This document shows, in pieces, positions 1 to 9,300 of a stretch of 64,000 nucleotides of DNA. Source of the stretch: an uncultured Chlamydia sp. GTDB taxonomy: Bacteria > Chlamydiota > Chlamydiia > Chlamydiales > Simkaniaceae. The translations under genes and the position numbers were made by a program. The stretch is from NCBI GenBank assembly GCA_946127115.1, contig CAMGYI010000002.1, positions 372,001 through 436,000 on the forward strand, in the 5' to 3' direction. The notes under the pieces were generated by a model, which was not told the origin of the DNA, ran no database searches, and saw only the letters and a program-made list of their open reading frames with translations. How positions within the stretch are numbered: the stretch's first letter is position 1; each line of letters begins with the position of its first letter.

Positions 1-913
1 CAACACATTTTTGTGCAAAAAGACTAAGTGCATCGCCCGTTGGTCCTATATGGTCCGGAAGAATCCATTTTTCAGCAATTGTTCCACCCATTTCTAAAAC
101 GGTATTCATAAAGGAATCAGGCTTACCAAGACCACAGAAAACTCCAATTCTTCGATTTTTTAAGTCACGAAGGCGATCACCGCATTGAGTCTCCACTTCT
201 TTTGGAACCATTCGTGTTCCAACAACCGGTGCATCTGTCCATTTTGTAACTTCCTTTTCCGCAGCATGAAAATGATTTAAATCGTGAATGTGATTAACCA
301 CAATACAATCTGCCTTTTCAAGCCTTTTGGGAGAATCCCGAAGGTATCCTCTTGGAAGATAAAAGCCTTTTCCATAAAGATCATCCCCATGAAGCATGAC
401 AATCTCAACATCACGATGTAGGCTTCGATACTGCATCCCATCATCTAAGAGAATGAGGTCTGCTTCATGATAAACCGCCCTCTCGGCATTAAGTACCCGA
501 TCTTTCCCAACAAACAAGACCGCTTCCGGTAGTGATTTAAAAAGAAGATAGGCTTCGTCGCCGCAGACTTTAGGAGTAATTCTAGATTGTTCTATAAGAT
601 GGAGGCTTCCACCTACCTTTTCAATTTGTGAACGATATCCTCGTGAAAGGATTGAAATTTTCCCAAATTTGTTAAGGTCTTTTGCTATGCGTTGAATAAA
701 TGCTGTTTTCCCTGTACCTCCAGCAATAATATTTCCAACGCTAATCACAGGAACAGTCACCTTCTTCTCTTTGATCCACTGCCTATCAAATGCCATGTTG
801 CGAAGCTTAACTCCCACTTCAAAGAAACCACTCATTGCAAAAAGGGCTCCCTTTAAAAGTGCTCCTTTCCGACGTCCCTCAATCAAATCAACAATATAGG
901 ATTGAGTTCCCAT
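1..913 (-). CDS. lpxK: Tetraacyldisaccharide 4'-kinase LpxK (3' end outside window)
   Basis: LpxK phosphorylates the 4' position of the tetraacyldisaccharide lipid A precursor at the inner membrane. About 304 codons are visible and the frame runs off the left edge, so only a short C-terminal part is missing for a family of 300-350 residues. Residues 61-70 read NIIAGGTGKT, the P-loop typical of LpxK, preceded by the usual VISVG strand. The ATG at 913 shares one base with the TGA of the upstream gmhA (TGATG), so the two are translationally coupled and both serve lipopolysaccharide synthesis. The identification rests on the P-loop context and the neighbour; I am confident. Confidence 0.93.
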   Translation of the reverse strand, partial: MGTQSYIVDLIEGRRKGALLKGALFAMSGFFEVGVKLRNMAFDRQWIKEKKVTVPVISVGNIIAGGTGKTAFIQRIAKDLNKFGKISILSRGYRSQIEKVGGSLHLIEQSRITPKVCGDEAYLLFKSLPEAVLFVGKDRVLNAERAVYHEADLILLDDGMQYRSLHRDVEIVMLHGDDLYGKGFYLPRGYLRDSPKRLEKADCIVVNHIHDLNHFHAAEKEVTKWTDAPVVGTRMVPKEVETQCGDRLRDLKNRRIGVFCGLGKPDSFMNTVLEMGGTIAEKWILPDHIGPTGDALSLFAQKCV

Positions 914-1527
914 CAGACGTTTGCTCCTACACCGTGCACTTCCGACTCCTCTACAGGAAAGAAAAGCTCTTGCTCCACCATCTCTATAATAACGTGGATG
1001 GCAACCATGTGAGCCTCTTGAATGCGATCGGAATATTCAAATCCCGAGACAATCCACTCAAAATCTCCCATTCCTTTGAGGACTCCCCCCGTCTTCCCTA
1101 GGAAGGCAATGACCTGTAGGTTCTTCTCTTTTGCAATCGTCGTTGCGCGGATCAGGTTTTCAGAGTTTCCGCTAGTGCTTAGCACAATAAAGAGATCCCC
1201 GTGGTTTCCATGGGCTTCAATCCCCCTAGCAAAAACCTCGTTGAAACTCGTGTCATTTCCAACACAGGTTAGATGACCAGGATCAGCAAGGGCGATTGCT
1301 GGGAGAGCAGGGCGCATTTTTCGGAAATACCCCGTTAACTCTTCCGCGAAATGCATGGCATCACACAGGCTTCCCCCATTTCCTGCAATAAGGAGTTTTC
1401 CCCCATGGTTAAAGCAGTCAATAATTGCATATGCAGCATCTTCAATAAACTTCAGCCCCGCTGGAGATTGGAGCGATTCTATTGCTTCAACCCCTTTTTT
1501 TACAGATTTCAATATCGCGTTTTGCAA
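913..1527 (-). CDS. gmhA: Phosphoheptose isomerase GmhA
   Basis: Sedoheptulose-7-phosphate isomerase, first step to ADP-heptose for the LPS core. The 204-residue SIS-domain protein follows E. coli GmhA closely: GNGGS at 49-53, DAMHFAEELTG at 56-66 with the catalytic glutamate, STSGNS at 117-122 and DRIQEAH at 167-173 with the catalytic histidine. Both catalytic residues are kept, arguing against the related non-enzymatic DiaA. The start is a TTG with a GAGGT Shine-Dalgarno about five bases upstream; no ATG lies upstream before a stop. It overlaps lpxK by one base. Chlamydiaceae make a heptose-free LOS, so this gene suggests a longer core here. Confidence 0.92.
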   Translation of the reverse strand: MQNAILKSVKKGVEAIESLQSPAGLKFIEDAAYAIIDCFNHGGKLLIAGNGGSLCDAMHFAEELTGYFRKMRPALPAIALADPGHLTCVGNDTSFNEVFARGIEAHGNHGDLFIVLSTSGNSENLIRATTIAKEKNLQVIAFLGKTGGVLKGMGDFEWIVSGFEYSDRIQEAHMVAIHVIIEMVEQELFFPVEESEVHGVGANV

Positions 1528-1742
1528 ATCGACCTCAAATACTTTCTTTCGTTAAGTAAGGGAGTCTAAAGAATTCGGAGATAAAAATCCAGTCGAGCTA
1601 GACCATGCTTATTCCGATTAGACACAAAGAAGACTTCCTTGAAAGCTGGGAATTCTTCTGATAAAAAAACCCAACCTGCTGAAAGTCTTCTTAAAGATAA
1701 GACGAACAGGATAAATTCCTTTAGGTGAGTCCTAAGAGGGAT

Positions 1743-2027
1743 TTATCTTGGTCCACCACGTCCACCACCATGAGGCGCACGACGTTGCTGCTCTTTAGCT
1801 TCATTTACAACAAGAGCTCGACCATGGAACTCTTTGTCATGAAGCTCTTGCAGCGCTTTTTCTCCACCTTCACGTGTTTCCATCTCCACAAAACCGAATC
1901 CGCGAGACTGTCCTGTTTCTTTATCTTTAATAATTTTTAAGCTCTTGATTTCGCCACATTCTGAGAAAGCAGTATGTAGTTCTTCTTCTGAGCATTCACG
2001 TGCAATATTAGCAACAAATAGTTTCAT
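1743..2027 (-). CDS. Small RRM RNA-binding protein
   Basis: A 94-residue protein made of a single RNA recognition motif plus a short Gly/Arg tail. RNP2 is LFVANI at residues 3-8 and RNP1 is RGFGFVEM at about 42-49. The tail GGGRGGPR resembles the cyanobacterial and chlamydial cold-inducible RNA-binding proteins. It probably binds single-stranded RNA as a chaperone. It lies 16 bases behind gltT on the same strand with an AGGA Shine-Dalgarno, so co-transcription is possible. An imperfect hairpin (1719-1740) follows the stop, but without a clear T-run. Confidence 0.9.
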   Translation of the reverse strand: MKLFVANIARECSEEELHTAFSECGEIKSLKIIKDKETGQSRGFGFVEMETREGGEKALQELHDKEFHGRALVVNEAKEQQRRAPHGGGRGGPR

Positions 2028-2043
2028 AGTATTTTCCTATAAT

Positions 2044-3258
2044 TTATTCAACCCAGGTGACCGTATGGTACTTGGCTTCATCAATTTGATTTTCTTTCTT
2101 AGCGACATAAACTGCCGCTACAGCGTCTCCTAGTATATTCACAACCGTTGCAAACATATCTCGAAGACGGTCAATTCCAGCGACCAAGGCTATCCCTTCT
2201 AAGGGAAGCCCCATCGCATTTAGTACGATTGAGAGCATCACCAAACCACTTCCTGGAATTCCTGCCGTACCTACGGCGGAGACTAGAGTTGTAAACATCA
2301 AAATTATGATGTTGGTAAAGCTGACATCGATTCCATATGCTTGAGCAATAAAAACCGCCAGCACAGACTGTCCTATAGCCGTTCCATTCATATTAATGGT
2401 CGAGCCTAGGGATAGAACAAAACCCGAAATATCCGGAGAAAGTCCTAAATGATCCCGAGCACACTCTAAGTTAACCGGAAGAGTCGCAGAGTTACTACTC
2501 GTAGTAAACGCTACAATAATAGCATCTTTCATCCCTTTAAAGAAAGGGGCAATCTCAAGCTTTGCTAAATACTTGAGAGAGAGTGTGAAAATAATTGAAA
2601 CTTGAATTAAACAGGCGACAAAAATGCACCCTACCGCCCAAAAGAGCGGGAGGATAATCTTGGAGCCTAGAGCCCCCACAGCCGTTGCCATCAGAGCAAA
2701 AACCCCGTATGGGGCGAGTTTCATCACCACATGGGTCAGTTTTGCCATCACCTCGCTAAGAGATTCAATAAAACCAAGGACTGGCTTAGCCTTTTCTCCT
2801 GCCAAACTAATCGCTAGAGCGAAAAGAATCGCAAATACAATAATCTGTAAAATATTTCCTTCAGCAAAAGCCGCAAAAGGATTTGAGGGGACGATGGCAA
2901 ATAAAAAATCTATTAAGCTGAGATTGCCATCACCTCCATGACCAATCGGGAGAGGGATTCCTAAATTCATTCCAGGTCTTACAATCAAAACAATGACTAA
3001 ACCAATACAAATCGCTATGATCGTTGTTGCAACGTAAAAAAGAACCGTTCGAAGTCCAATTCTACCAAGCTTCTTAGGGTCGCTAATATGGCACATTCCC
3101 ACAACAAGTGAAGAAAAGACGATCAAACCAACAAGCATCTTAAGAAGGTCAATGAATGCCTTTCCGAGCATCGATAGAATTTCCACCTGCTTGTTTAAGA
3201 TCAAGCCAGTGATCACTCCAAGAACGAGCCCTATTAAAATTCTAAGCCAAGGTTTCAT
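2044..3258 (-). CDS. gltT: Dicarboxylate/amino acid:cation symporter (DAACS family, GltT-like)
   Basis: A 404-residue membrane transporter that would import glutamate/aspartate or C4-dicarboxylates with Na+ or H+. It has about eight hydrophobic segments and the family hallmarks in the C-terminal half: the serine-rich hairpin TTSSNSATLPV, GSTINMNGTA (usually NMDGT), AGIPGSG, and a GIDRLRDM segment followed by NILGD. The asparagine in NMNGT instead of aspartate is a small departure in the substrate/cation site. A gltT-like gene close to spoU is also the order I recall in Chlamydia. Uptake of host dicarboxylates or amino acids fits an intracellular bacterium; exact substrate is not determinable. 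Confidence 0.93.
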   Translation of the reverse strand: MKPWLRILIGLVLGVITGLILNKQVEILSMLGKAFIDLLKMLVGLIVFSSLVVGMCHISDPKKLGRIGLRTVLFYVATTIIAICIGLVIVLIVRPGMNLGIPLPIGHGGDGNLSLIDFLFAIVPSNPFAAFAEGNILQIIVFAILFALAISLAGEKAKPVLGFIESLSEVMAKLTHVVMKLAPYGVFALMATAVGALGSKIILPLFWAVGCIFVACLIQVSIIFTLSLKYLAKLEIAPFFKGMKDAIIVAFTTSSNSATLPVNLECARDHLGLSPDISGFVLSLGSTINMNGTAIGQSVLAVFIAQAYGIDVSFTNIIILMFTTLVSAVGTAGIPGSGLVMLSIVLNAMGLPLEGIALVAGIDRLRDMFATVVNILGDAVAAVYVAKKENQIDEAKYHTVTWVE

Positions 3259-3470
3259 CGTGGTTCGCTACTATTTTTATTCATGATTCATATGTCCTTT
3301 AAAAGCGGAAAAGAGCCTTTACAAAGGGTCGTTTGAAAAGATCTCTACAAAGTCATCCAGATTTCTCTGGAAAGTCTCTTTATAAACACCCCTTTGGTGA
3401 AAAATGGTAGGCATCTGTCGCTTTCTCCCATTGAAGAATTATAGTTTCACTCGAGTATAGCTTATTCCAC

Positions 3471-3514
3471 AAAAAAAATCTAGAAAAGGTGCACAAGGAG
3501 GACCCACATGCACC
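3471..3514 (-). terminator. Probable intrinsic terminator of the coiled-coil gene
   Basis: On the minus strand GGTGCA and TGCACC (3514-3509 and 3493-3488) form a 6-bp stem around a 15-base loop, followed by a T-rich run (3487-3471). It lies just behind the stop at 3531. The stem is short, so confidence is moderate. Confidence 0.45.
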
Positions 3515-3530
3515 AAAAAATGATAAGCAG

Positions 3531-4883
3531 TTAGAAACGCATTGCGTTATAAACAAACCCGTACGCAGCGGTTGTGGTGTCCCTAGTCCAAGAGACTCCG
3601 TTCCTGAAAATTTCACGAAACGTCTTGCTATCTGCCTGATGCTGCCGTAGTGCTTGATCTGTTCTTGCTCTCGCTGCTCGTTCTATACCTAGATGTCGCA
3701 CCGCATCCGCGCGTGCTCTCTCAACGCGATCATAATCATCCGCCTTTCTATTAATCTCACCAGCATTTACTGCGTGGAGCTCAGCCAAAGTATCATATTT
3801 CTCTTCAACAGCATATTCAAAAGCCACAAAAATGCGTCCCAATGCCTGAATAACATCTCTAAGCGCTGCAAATGAATCCGCTGGAAGCTTTGCTAAGGCA
3901 TAAAGCTGCCCAAGTTTATTTGTTGCATCTGCATGTTCACCCTTTAACCTAACCACCTGATTCTCTAGTTGAGAAAGGTCCAGGTCCCTCTCTCCGAGAA
4001 TTGCTGTGGCAACTTTGTCCAGAATTTCTACTTTTCTTTGAGCCTCTCCATCCGGTTCTTTTCCAAGCAAGCCAACACGGTTTAAGAGTTCAACTTTGTC
4101 ATTGCGAAGATCTTCTAGCTCTCTTTCTAGTTCTTGCTGCTTTAACGCAGCTGTTGTGTCCACTCTTTGCAATATGTTTTCATGCTCGCTCTTGAGTCGA
4201 TCATTTTCTTCCAGCTGTTTTGCCTCTTCTTCTGACGCAACTAACGCTTTGTAGGTGAGTTTTAGCTGGCCAAGCTCCGTTGTTTTTCCTTCCAACTCTT
4301 CCGTTAATTCATGAATTTTATCTTTATGAACAGAAATTCCATTTTCTTCTAGATCCTTAATTTGCAATCGAAGCGTATTCACATCTTCCTGAAGCTGGTC
4401 TCGAGTTGGCTCTACTTCCCCTACGTTTTTCAGAGCGGCAGCCTTGGCTTCTACTAACTCTTCTAGGAAGGGCCCGATCATCCGCTGATAAGCTTCCGCT
4501 ACTCCAAGCTTCTCCTGCAACTTCTCAATTTTAGCTTGACGCTCCGCTCCTTGGGTTTCAGCTTCATCATCCAAAGCACCTGTCTCCAGGGTTTGAAGTT
4601 CGTCTCTCAGCTGAATCACAAGCTCTTCCAAATTTTCTGGAGAGAGGGCTAACATCTCATCTCTAATTCCAATCTGCATGCGAAACACTCTAGCAGACTC
4701 CCCGTACTCCAATGAACACTTTTCTGTAGCAATTTGTTGATCGTACGCATACTCAACAAACTTCTTGAATAGGTCCCGCAACTTAGGATTCTCTGGTTCC
4801 CCACCTATTCTTTTTTCAGATACTTGTAGAATATGGTCCTCTAACCAAAACTGCTTCGAGTGATTCAAAATTACCGGTTCCAT
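3531..4883 (-). CDS. Long coiled-coil protein of unknown function
   Basis: A 450-residue soluble protein that I do not recognise. It has no signal peptide and no membrane segment. Residues 90-330 are dominated by Glu/Lys/Leu/Gln heptad-like sequence predicting long coiled coils, and the last 60 residues are Arg/Ala rich. The ATG at 4883 has a GGGAG Shine-Dalgarno eight bases upstream. It sits between the gltT-like symporter and spoU, where Chlamydia, as I remember it, also has a hypothetical gene, so it may be a fast-evolving lineage protein. A structural role or a secreted effector are both possible; nothing decides. Confidence 0.85.
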   Translation of the reverse strand: MEPVILNHSKQFWLEDHILQVSEKRIGGEPENPKLRDLFKKFVEYAYDQQIATEKCSLEYGESARVFRMQIGIRDEMLALSPENLEELVIQLRDELQTLETGALDDEAETQGAERQAKIEKLQEKLGVAEAYQRMIGPFLEELVEAKAAALKNVGEVEPTRDQLQEDVNTLRLQIKDLEENGISVHKDKIHELTEELEGKTTELGQLKLTYKALVASEEEAKQLEENDRLKSEHENILQRVDTTAALKQQELERELEDLRNDKVELLNRVGLLGKEPDGEAQRKVEILDKVATAILGERDLDLSQLENQVVRLKGEHADATNKLGQLYALAKLPADSFAALRDVIQALGRIFVAFEYAVEEKYDTLAELHAVNAGEINRKADDYDRVERARADAVRHLGIERAARARTDQALRQHQADSKTFREIFRNGVSWTRDTTTAAYGFVYNAMRF

Positions 4884-5017
4884 GAACTTGCTCCCATCTG
4901 TTAAAAAAATTGGCGTTCATTTTAAAATTAAGGGAGCATTAAGAACAAGAGAAAAGAAATCCTCACCCTAAAGAAGTAAGGATATTTTTGAAATAAAGAG
5001 CAATACAACGGAAGATT

Positions 5018-5830
5018 TCAAACGCGCTGACGGAGAACTTCATAGAGGAGAAGGGTGGTTGCCGTTGCAACATTCAGGGAATCGGCGGCGCCGTGCATAG
5101 GAATACTTACTTGAATATCCGCTTGCTCCATCCACTTTTTGGAAAGCCCTAGCTGCTCAGTCCCTACCGCCACAGCAATAGGCCCAGTCAAATCAGTTTT
5201 TGTAAAGGTCCCCGGAGCATCAGGCATCGCCGCCACGGTTCTAATTTTATGATTTTTTAGCCACTCGATCGTTTCATCGCTACTAATTTCAACAACTGGA
5301 ATGGTAAATAGAGTCCCTACACTTGCTCGCACAACATTAGGATTAAAGATGTCTGTGCAACGATCACAAACTAGAAGGGCATCGACACCCGCTGCATCAC
5401 ATGAGCGGAGAATCGTTCCCAAATTTCCTGGCTTTTCAATCGCCTCTGCAATCAAAAAAAATGGGGGGTGATCTTTTAAAATCTTGTAGTCAAGATCTTG
5501 CAGGGATAGGTGGGTTTGCGTCGCAATGGCTAAGAGGCCATCAGGACGATCGCGATAGGACATCTTCTCAAAGACCGCTTTACTTACCTCCATGACTTCG
5601 ACTCCCCGCTCTCGAATTTTTTCGATAAGAGCAGTCTCATTGATCCCCAAAAAATGCCCAGGAGAGAAAAACAATCCGACAAGTGGAATGCCTCCTTTAA
5701 CGCCACACAAAAGTTCGCGATACCCTTCAATCAAAAAGGACTGAGAACGATCCCTTTCTCTTTTATCGCGAAGCTTAACAGCTTGTTTGATCCGCGGATT
5801 CTGCAAGCTGTTGATCATCCAACTTTTCAT
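5018..5830 (-). CDS. TrmH/SpoU-family RNA 2'-O-methyltransferase
   Basis: SPOUT-fold enzyme that methylates a ribose 2'-OH in tRNA or rRNA using S-adenosylmethionine. The 270 residues show an N-terminal substrate-binding domain and the three SpoU motifs: EKPGNLGTILRSCDAAGVD (motif 1, with the catalytic Arg), VGTEQLGLS (motif 2) and IPMHGAADSLNVATA (motif 3). The closest relatives by layout are the TsnR/RlmB-like enzymes, but the target nucleotide cannot be read from sequence. It is followed on the same strand by the coiled-coil gene and preceded by a methyltransferase, a chlamydial gene order. Confidence 0.92.
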   Translation of the reverse strand: MKSWMINSLQNPRIKQAVKLRDKRERDRSQSFLIEGYRELLCGVKGGIPLVGLFFSPGHFLGINETALIEKIRERGVEVMEVSKAVFEKMSYRDRPDGLLAIATQTHLSLQDLDYKILKDHPPFFLIAEAIEKPGNLGTILRSCDAAGVDALLVCDRCTDIFNPNVVRASVGTLFTIPVVEISSDETIEWLKNHKIRTVAAMPDAPGTFTKTDLTGPIAVAVGTEQLGLSKKWMEQADIQVSIPMHGAADSLNVATATTLLLYEVLRQRV

Positions 5831-6078
5831 TTTAGTGGGGCCTCTATATTTTCAAAGAGTTTATATTTCCTAGCTTTTCAGGATAAGTCTATAATTAATT
5901 CCAAAAACCTCTTCTTCCTTCCATATGCTGCAAATCTTTGAGCTTGCGCGGGACTTGGCCTCACACTTGAGCACTTGTGATGATAGCATAAACCTCAAAT
6001 AATTCTAAGGCCCTCCTTTTCTTAGACAGTTTCAATTCTCATGATGTCCTTGGCAAGGATGAAATGGAGTTCGATCAA

Positions 6079-6882
6079 TCAAGATTTAGCATAACCTCTT
6101 GTATAGCAACCAGTTGGGAGAGGATAAGACGTAGCGGAAGGAATGAGCATTTCACCGGAGTCAAAAAAGAGGTCAGGGAAGTGATCTTCAAGGAGGTGGT
6201 GGAGCACTTTTGGGGTCAGTCCTGGGGTGTGGCAAGTAAGGAGGATAAAGGAAGGCTTAGGTTTCAAGACTTGCCTGCAAAGAGAAAGGAGCTCGGGAAG
6301 ATCCTTTTCGATTTTAAAGACCTGGCCCTGCGATCCACGCCCAAAACTGGGGGGGTCAAGGAGGAGACCATCATAGATTCGATTCCGCTTAACTTCCCGC
6401 TTCAAAAATTTTAAAGCGTCATCAACGATCCAGCGAATGGGTGCCTGTTCAAGTTTGCTTAGCCTTGCATTTTCTCGAGCCCAGTCGATCATCCCTTTAG
6501 CGGCGTCAAGATGGCAAACAGCATGCCCTTGCTTTGCTAAGTAAAGAGTTGCAGCACCAGAGTATGCAAAAAGATTAAGCACTTCTGAGGGTTTAAAAAG
6601 CTTATCGTCCATCCAGTCCCAATGCTGCGCATGCTCCGGGAAAAGGCCAAGGTGACCAAAATCTGTAGGAACGATTTTAAAAGTGAGGGTTTCGTAATTA
6701 AGATTCCATGCCTTTGGAATCCCTTTCCAATCTTTCCCCCTCTTAAAAATCGCGTGCGCTTCTTTCCAAAGTTTCGGAGACTTTGGCTTCCAAAGAGCTT
6801 GAGGACAGGGTCGAGCAAGGATATACTCCCCAAATTGTTCGAGTCTCTGCTCGTTGCCACTATCGATTAGAGAATAGCTCAT
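6079..6882 (-). CDS. Class I SAM-dependent methyltransferase, RlmI-like
   Basis: A 267-residue Rossmann-fold methyltransferase. SAM motif I is LNLFAYSGAATL (about 102-113), the acidic loop is HLDAAKGM, and LLLDPPSFGRG (about 173-183) is the D-P-P-S-F motif of the RlmI/RlmK rRNA methyltransferases. It lacks the N-terminal PUA domain of RlmI. The start overlaps the cinA stop by four bases (ATGA), so it is translationally coupled to cinA. The target is probably rRNA, but this is inference. Confidence 0.9.
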   Translation of the reverse strand: MSYSLIDSGNEQRLEQFGEYILARPCPQALWKPKSPKLWKEAHAIFKRGKDWKGIPKAWNLNYETLTFKIVPTDFGHLGLFPEHAQHWDWMDDKLFKPSEVLNLFAYSGAATLYLAKQGHAVCHLDAAKGMIDWARENARLSKLEQAPIRWIVDDALKFLKREVKRNRIYDGLLLDPPSFGRGSQGQVFKIEKDLPELLSLCRQVLKPKPSFILLTCHTPGLTPKVLHHLLEDHFPDLFFDSGEMLIPSATSYPLPTGCYTRGYAKS

Positions 6883-8102
6883 GAAAAAGGCTCAATACTA
6901 TAGGTTAGGTAGCGGTAAAGCGAGGCAAGGAGATAGGTAACGGAATAATCGATAATAAGCTCTCGTTCCTCAACTGAGCGTTTGAAGGGAATAAGGCCAG
7001 TAAAAACTTTTTCAGGAGTGACAATTGCAGTCCAAACGGTTCCTATGGGCTTATTGGGAGTTCCTCCCGAAGGGCCTGCAATACCTGAGGTGGTCAGGAT
7101 ATAGTCGGCGCCCGTAAGATTCTTGACCCCCTTTGCCATTTCATATACAACCTCTTGACTCACCGCCCCATGGGTCTTTAGAGTTTTTAAGGAAACACCA
7201 AGGGCAGATTCCTTGAGGTAGTTGGAGTAAGAAACAATGCTTCCTAAAAAGTAATCAGAAGATCCTGCATGAGCAGTTAGCGTAGACGCGAGTCGCCCAC
7301 CAGTACATGACTCCCCAGCTGCTAACGTTTTTTTATTGTTAACCATCCATTTGTGAAGGGCCAACTCGATCTGCTTATTGGATGTGGAGTAAACGTGTGT
7401 TCGAAATTTTTCGGCGATTTTGTCGCGAATGGGAGGAAGGATAGAAGGGTCTTCAGCCTGAAGGTAAACGGAGAGAACGCCCTGGCTTGGGCAGATTCCA
7501 ATTTGGACCTTAGAATACTCTTTTTCTAAAATACGCAAGTAGGGATCGACTTGCTGTTCGGAAAGAAGGGCTAGGTAGAGGGTTTCTATGGAGCGTCTCT
7601 TCAAAGAATGTGTTTCCAGATAAGATACAACATATTCAAGCATGGATTCCATTTGGGAGGGCACCCCTGGAAGGACCATTGTCGTCGATTCTCCCTCGAG
7701 AATGAATCCGGGAGCAGTCCCCAGCGTGTTCGGAATAATCGCTGCTCCTTTAGGAACCATTGCTTGATCTTTCAATGTAAGAAGATTGGAACCAAATCTC
7801 TCGGTCAAATCGGCGGCAATCGCTTCATCGTAGAAGAGGGAAGTCCCATAAATTTCAGCAATAATATCGCGGGTTAAGTCATCCCCAGTGGGGCCAAGCC
7901 CTCCAGAGGTAATAAGAAATGAAGAGCGTTTCATCGCCTCTTTAATCCCCTCTTTCAAAGGATCTGAGTCATCAGGAAGACACGTGACACGATCCACCGC
8001 AAAGCCGTGGCTCAAAAGCTTCTGGGAAATCACACTCGCATTGGTATTCACCGTATGTCCCGACAATAGTTCATTGCCAATAGAAAGGATTTCAATAGTC
8101 AT
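6879..8102 (-). CDS. cinA: CinA-like protein (ADP-ribose pyrophosphatase / NMN amidohydrolase)
   Basis: A 407-residue two-domain CinA. The N-terminal MoaB/COG1058 domain has GNELLSG at 8-14 and SGGLGPTGDDLTRD at about 65-78; the C-terminal PncC domain has AAGESCTGGRLAS and TTSGIAGPSGG with the catalytic serine region of NMN deamidases. The expected role is cleanup and recycling of NMN and ADP-ribose in NAD metabolism. The ATG overlaps the upstream 227-residue gene by four bases (ATGA), and its own TGA overlaps the next methyltransferase start, forming a tight minus-strand operon with lspA and dksA upstream. Confidence 0.94.
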   Translation of the reverse strand: MTIEILSIGNELLSGHTVNTNASVISQKLLSHGFAVDRVTCLPDDSDPLKEGIKEAMKRSSFLITSGGLGPTGDDLTRDIIAEIYGTSLFYDEAIAADLTERFGSNLLTLKDQAMVPKGAAIIPNTLGTAPGFILEGESTTMVLPGVPSQMESMLEYVVSYLETHSLKRRSIETLYLALLSEQQVDPYLRILEKEYSKVQIGICPSQGVLSVYLQAEDPSILPPIRDKIAEKFRTHVYSTSNKQIELALHKWMVNNKKTLAAGESCTGGRLASTLTAHAGSSDYFLGSIVSYSNYLKESALGVSLKTLKTHGAVSQEVVYEMAKGVKNLTGADYILTTSGIAGPSGGTPNKPIGTVWTAIVTPEKVFTGLIPFKRSVEERELIIDYSVTYLLASLYRYLTYSIEPFS

Positions 8103-8782
8103 AATGATAACCGAAAGCGCTTAAGTTGAGGGTGAGCTTTTGGCCATACTTGGGATTGTTTTCCCAGACGAAACGTTGCGTTAAGCAGTTTTCCTTCAAC
8201 AATAAAAGGGGTGGGCGTAGTATGGGCACGCATCCACTTTGCAAGGGTTTGAAAAAGCTGCGTGTTGGGGTTTTCCCGGTCTTTGTAAATTTCAATAAGG
8301 TCGTTATCACGTGAATTAGAATAAAGCTGGGGGTAAGAGAACTGGAGCCCCCAGCTCACAGCTTCCTTTGAATGGACCATTGAATGAAATGCTTTCTGCT
8401 GCGCCGAAAAAGTAAAGTGATGGAGGCTAAGCTGAATCACTGGTTCCTTTACTTTAATAATGTACTGCCCCTTTCTTGCCTTCATAGCATAGAGCGCCTT
8501 GGAGCTTGCTGAAAAAGCAGCTGAAAAATAGGGCTTTAAGTGTTTTTCATCTGGGATTAGCCCCGCCTTAATCGTTGTAATGTAATCAACATAACGGACG
8601 AGAAAGTCTTCGATTGAGATCCGGGCAGTTTGAGTATCAACAAGCTCAGAGACATTGTAGATTGAAAAGGAAGGAAGAGAGCTCAGCAAGGACCCCATTT
8701 CACCAGAGTCTAAAAGAGCGCGGTGGGAAAGCCACTTAGATGCTTGCAGGTTGCCTTCAACTTTTGGATGGCTGAGCCGCAT
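8099..8782 (-). CDS. Conserved hypothetical protein, lspA-cinA operon
   Basis: A 227-residue protein I do not recognise. It has no signal peptide or membrane segment and no motif that I can assign; it is moderately basic, with several aromatic-rich segments (for example IQLSLHHFTFSAQQ). The ATG at 8782 lies inside the end of lspA with an AAGGA Shine-Dalgarno eight bases upstream, and its stop overlaps the cinA start (ATGA), so it is clearly a translated member of the operon. Its function cannot be inferred from the neighbours. Confidence 0.85.
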   Translation of the reverse strand: MRLSHPKVEGNLQASKWLSHRALLDSGEMGSLLSSLPSFSIYNVSELVDTQTARISIEDFLVRYVDYITTIKAGLIPDEKHLKPYFSAAFSASSKALYAMKARKGQYIIKVKEPVIQLSLHHFTFSAQQKAFHSMVHSKEAVSWGLQFSYPQLYSNSRDNDLIEIYKDRENPNTQLFQTLAKWMRAHTTPTPFIVEGKLLNATFRLGKQSQVWPKAHPQLKRFRLSL

Positions 8783-9296
8783 GATCAGAATCCTTCTTTA
8801 CTGTTTCAATGAGCATTTGGGCTAGAAGGGTAACAACGCCGAAGAAGATAAGCATATCAGCTACGTTAAAAACAGGGTAGGAATAGTTCCAAAAAACGAA
8901 ATGGAACATGTCAACAACAACACCATATACAAAAAAATCCACAATATTTGCGACAGCACCCACAAGAATTAAAAGAAAAGGAACCGTTCGTTTGCGCAGC
9001 TTGTTCACAAAAACCATATAGATGGCAAGAACCAAGACGATTCCTATGCGAACGCTTAAGAGAATCGTAGGGTAGGAAGAAAAAACCCCCCAAGCTCCCC
9101 CTCTATTATTGACAAGAGTAACGCAAAAGTCGATCCCAAGAAAGTTTTTAAACACTCCGATCCCTCCATAGGGATAAAAAGGAGAGGCATACTGCACACC
9201 GATAAGATGATATTCCGCCCAATATTTCGTCGATGCATCGAGCAAAAAAAGACAAAGAGCTAGCAGTGTTAAGATCCAAACCCTCCACTTTCTCAT
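8757..9296 (-). CDS. lspA: Lipoprotein signal peptidase LspA
   Basis: Signal peptidase II, the inner-membrane aspartyl protease that removes signal peptides from prolipoproteins. The 179 residues hold four membrane segments and the conserved blocks: NNRGGAWG, the first catalytic-aspartate block (GAVANIVDFFVYGVVVDMFH) and FNVADMLI with the second. The frame is open to 9338, but the ATG at 9296 lies four bases after the dksA stop with AAGG just upstream and gives the usual family length, so I choose it. Its substrates in this window include the lipoboxed proteins at 10465, 36563 and 57899. Confidence 0.93.
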   Translation of the reverse strand: MRKWRVWILTLLALCLFLLDASTKYWAEYHLIGVQYASPFYPYGGIGVFKNFLGIDFCVTLVNNRGGAWGVFSSYPTILLSVRIGIVLVLAIYMVFVNKLRKRTVPFLLILVGAVANIVDFFVYGVVVDMFHFVFWNYSYPVFNVADMLIFFGVVTLLAQMLIETVKKDSDHAAQPSKS

Positions 9297-9300
9297 CGCC

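Noticed and set aside
913-1527. DiaA instead of GmhA
   Set aside because: The catalytic Glu and His of GmhA and the lpxK coupling favour the isomerase.
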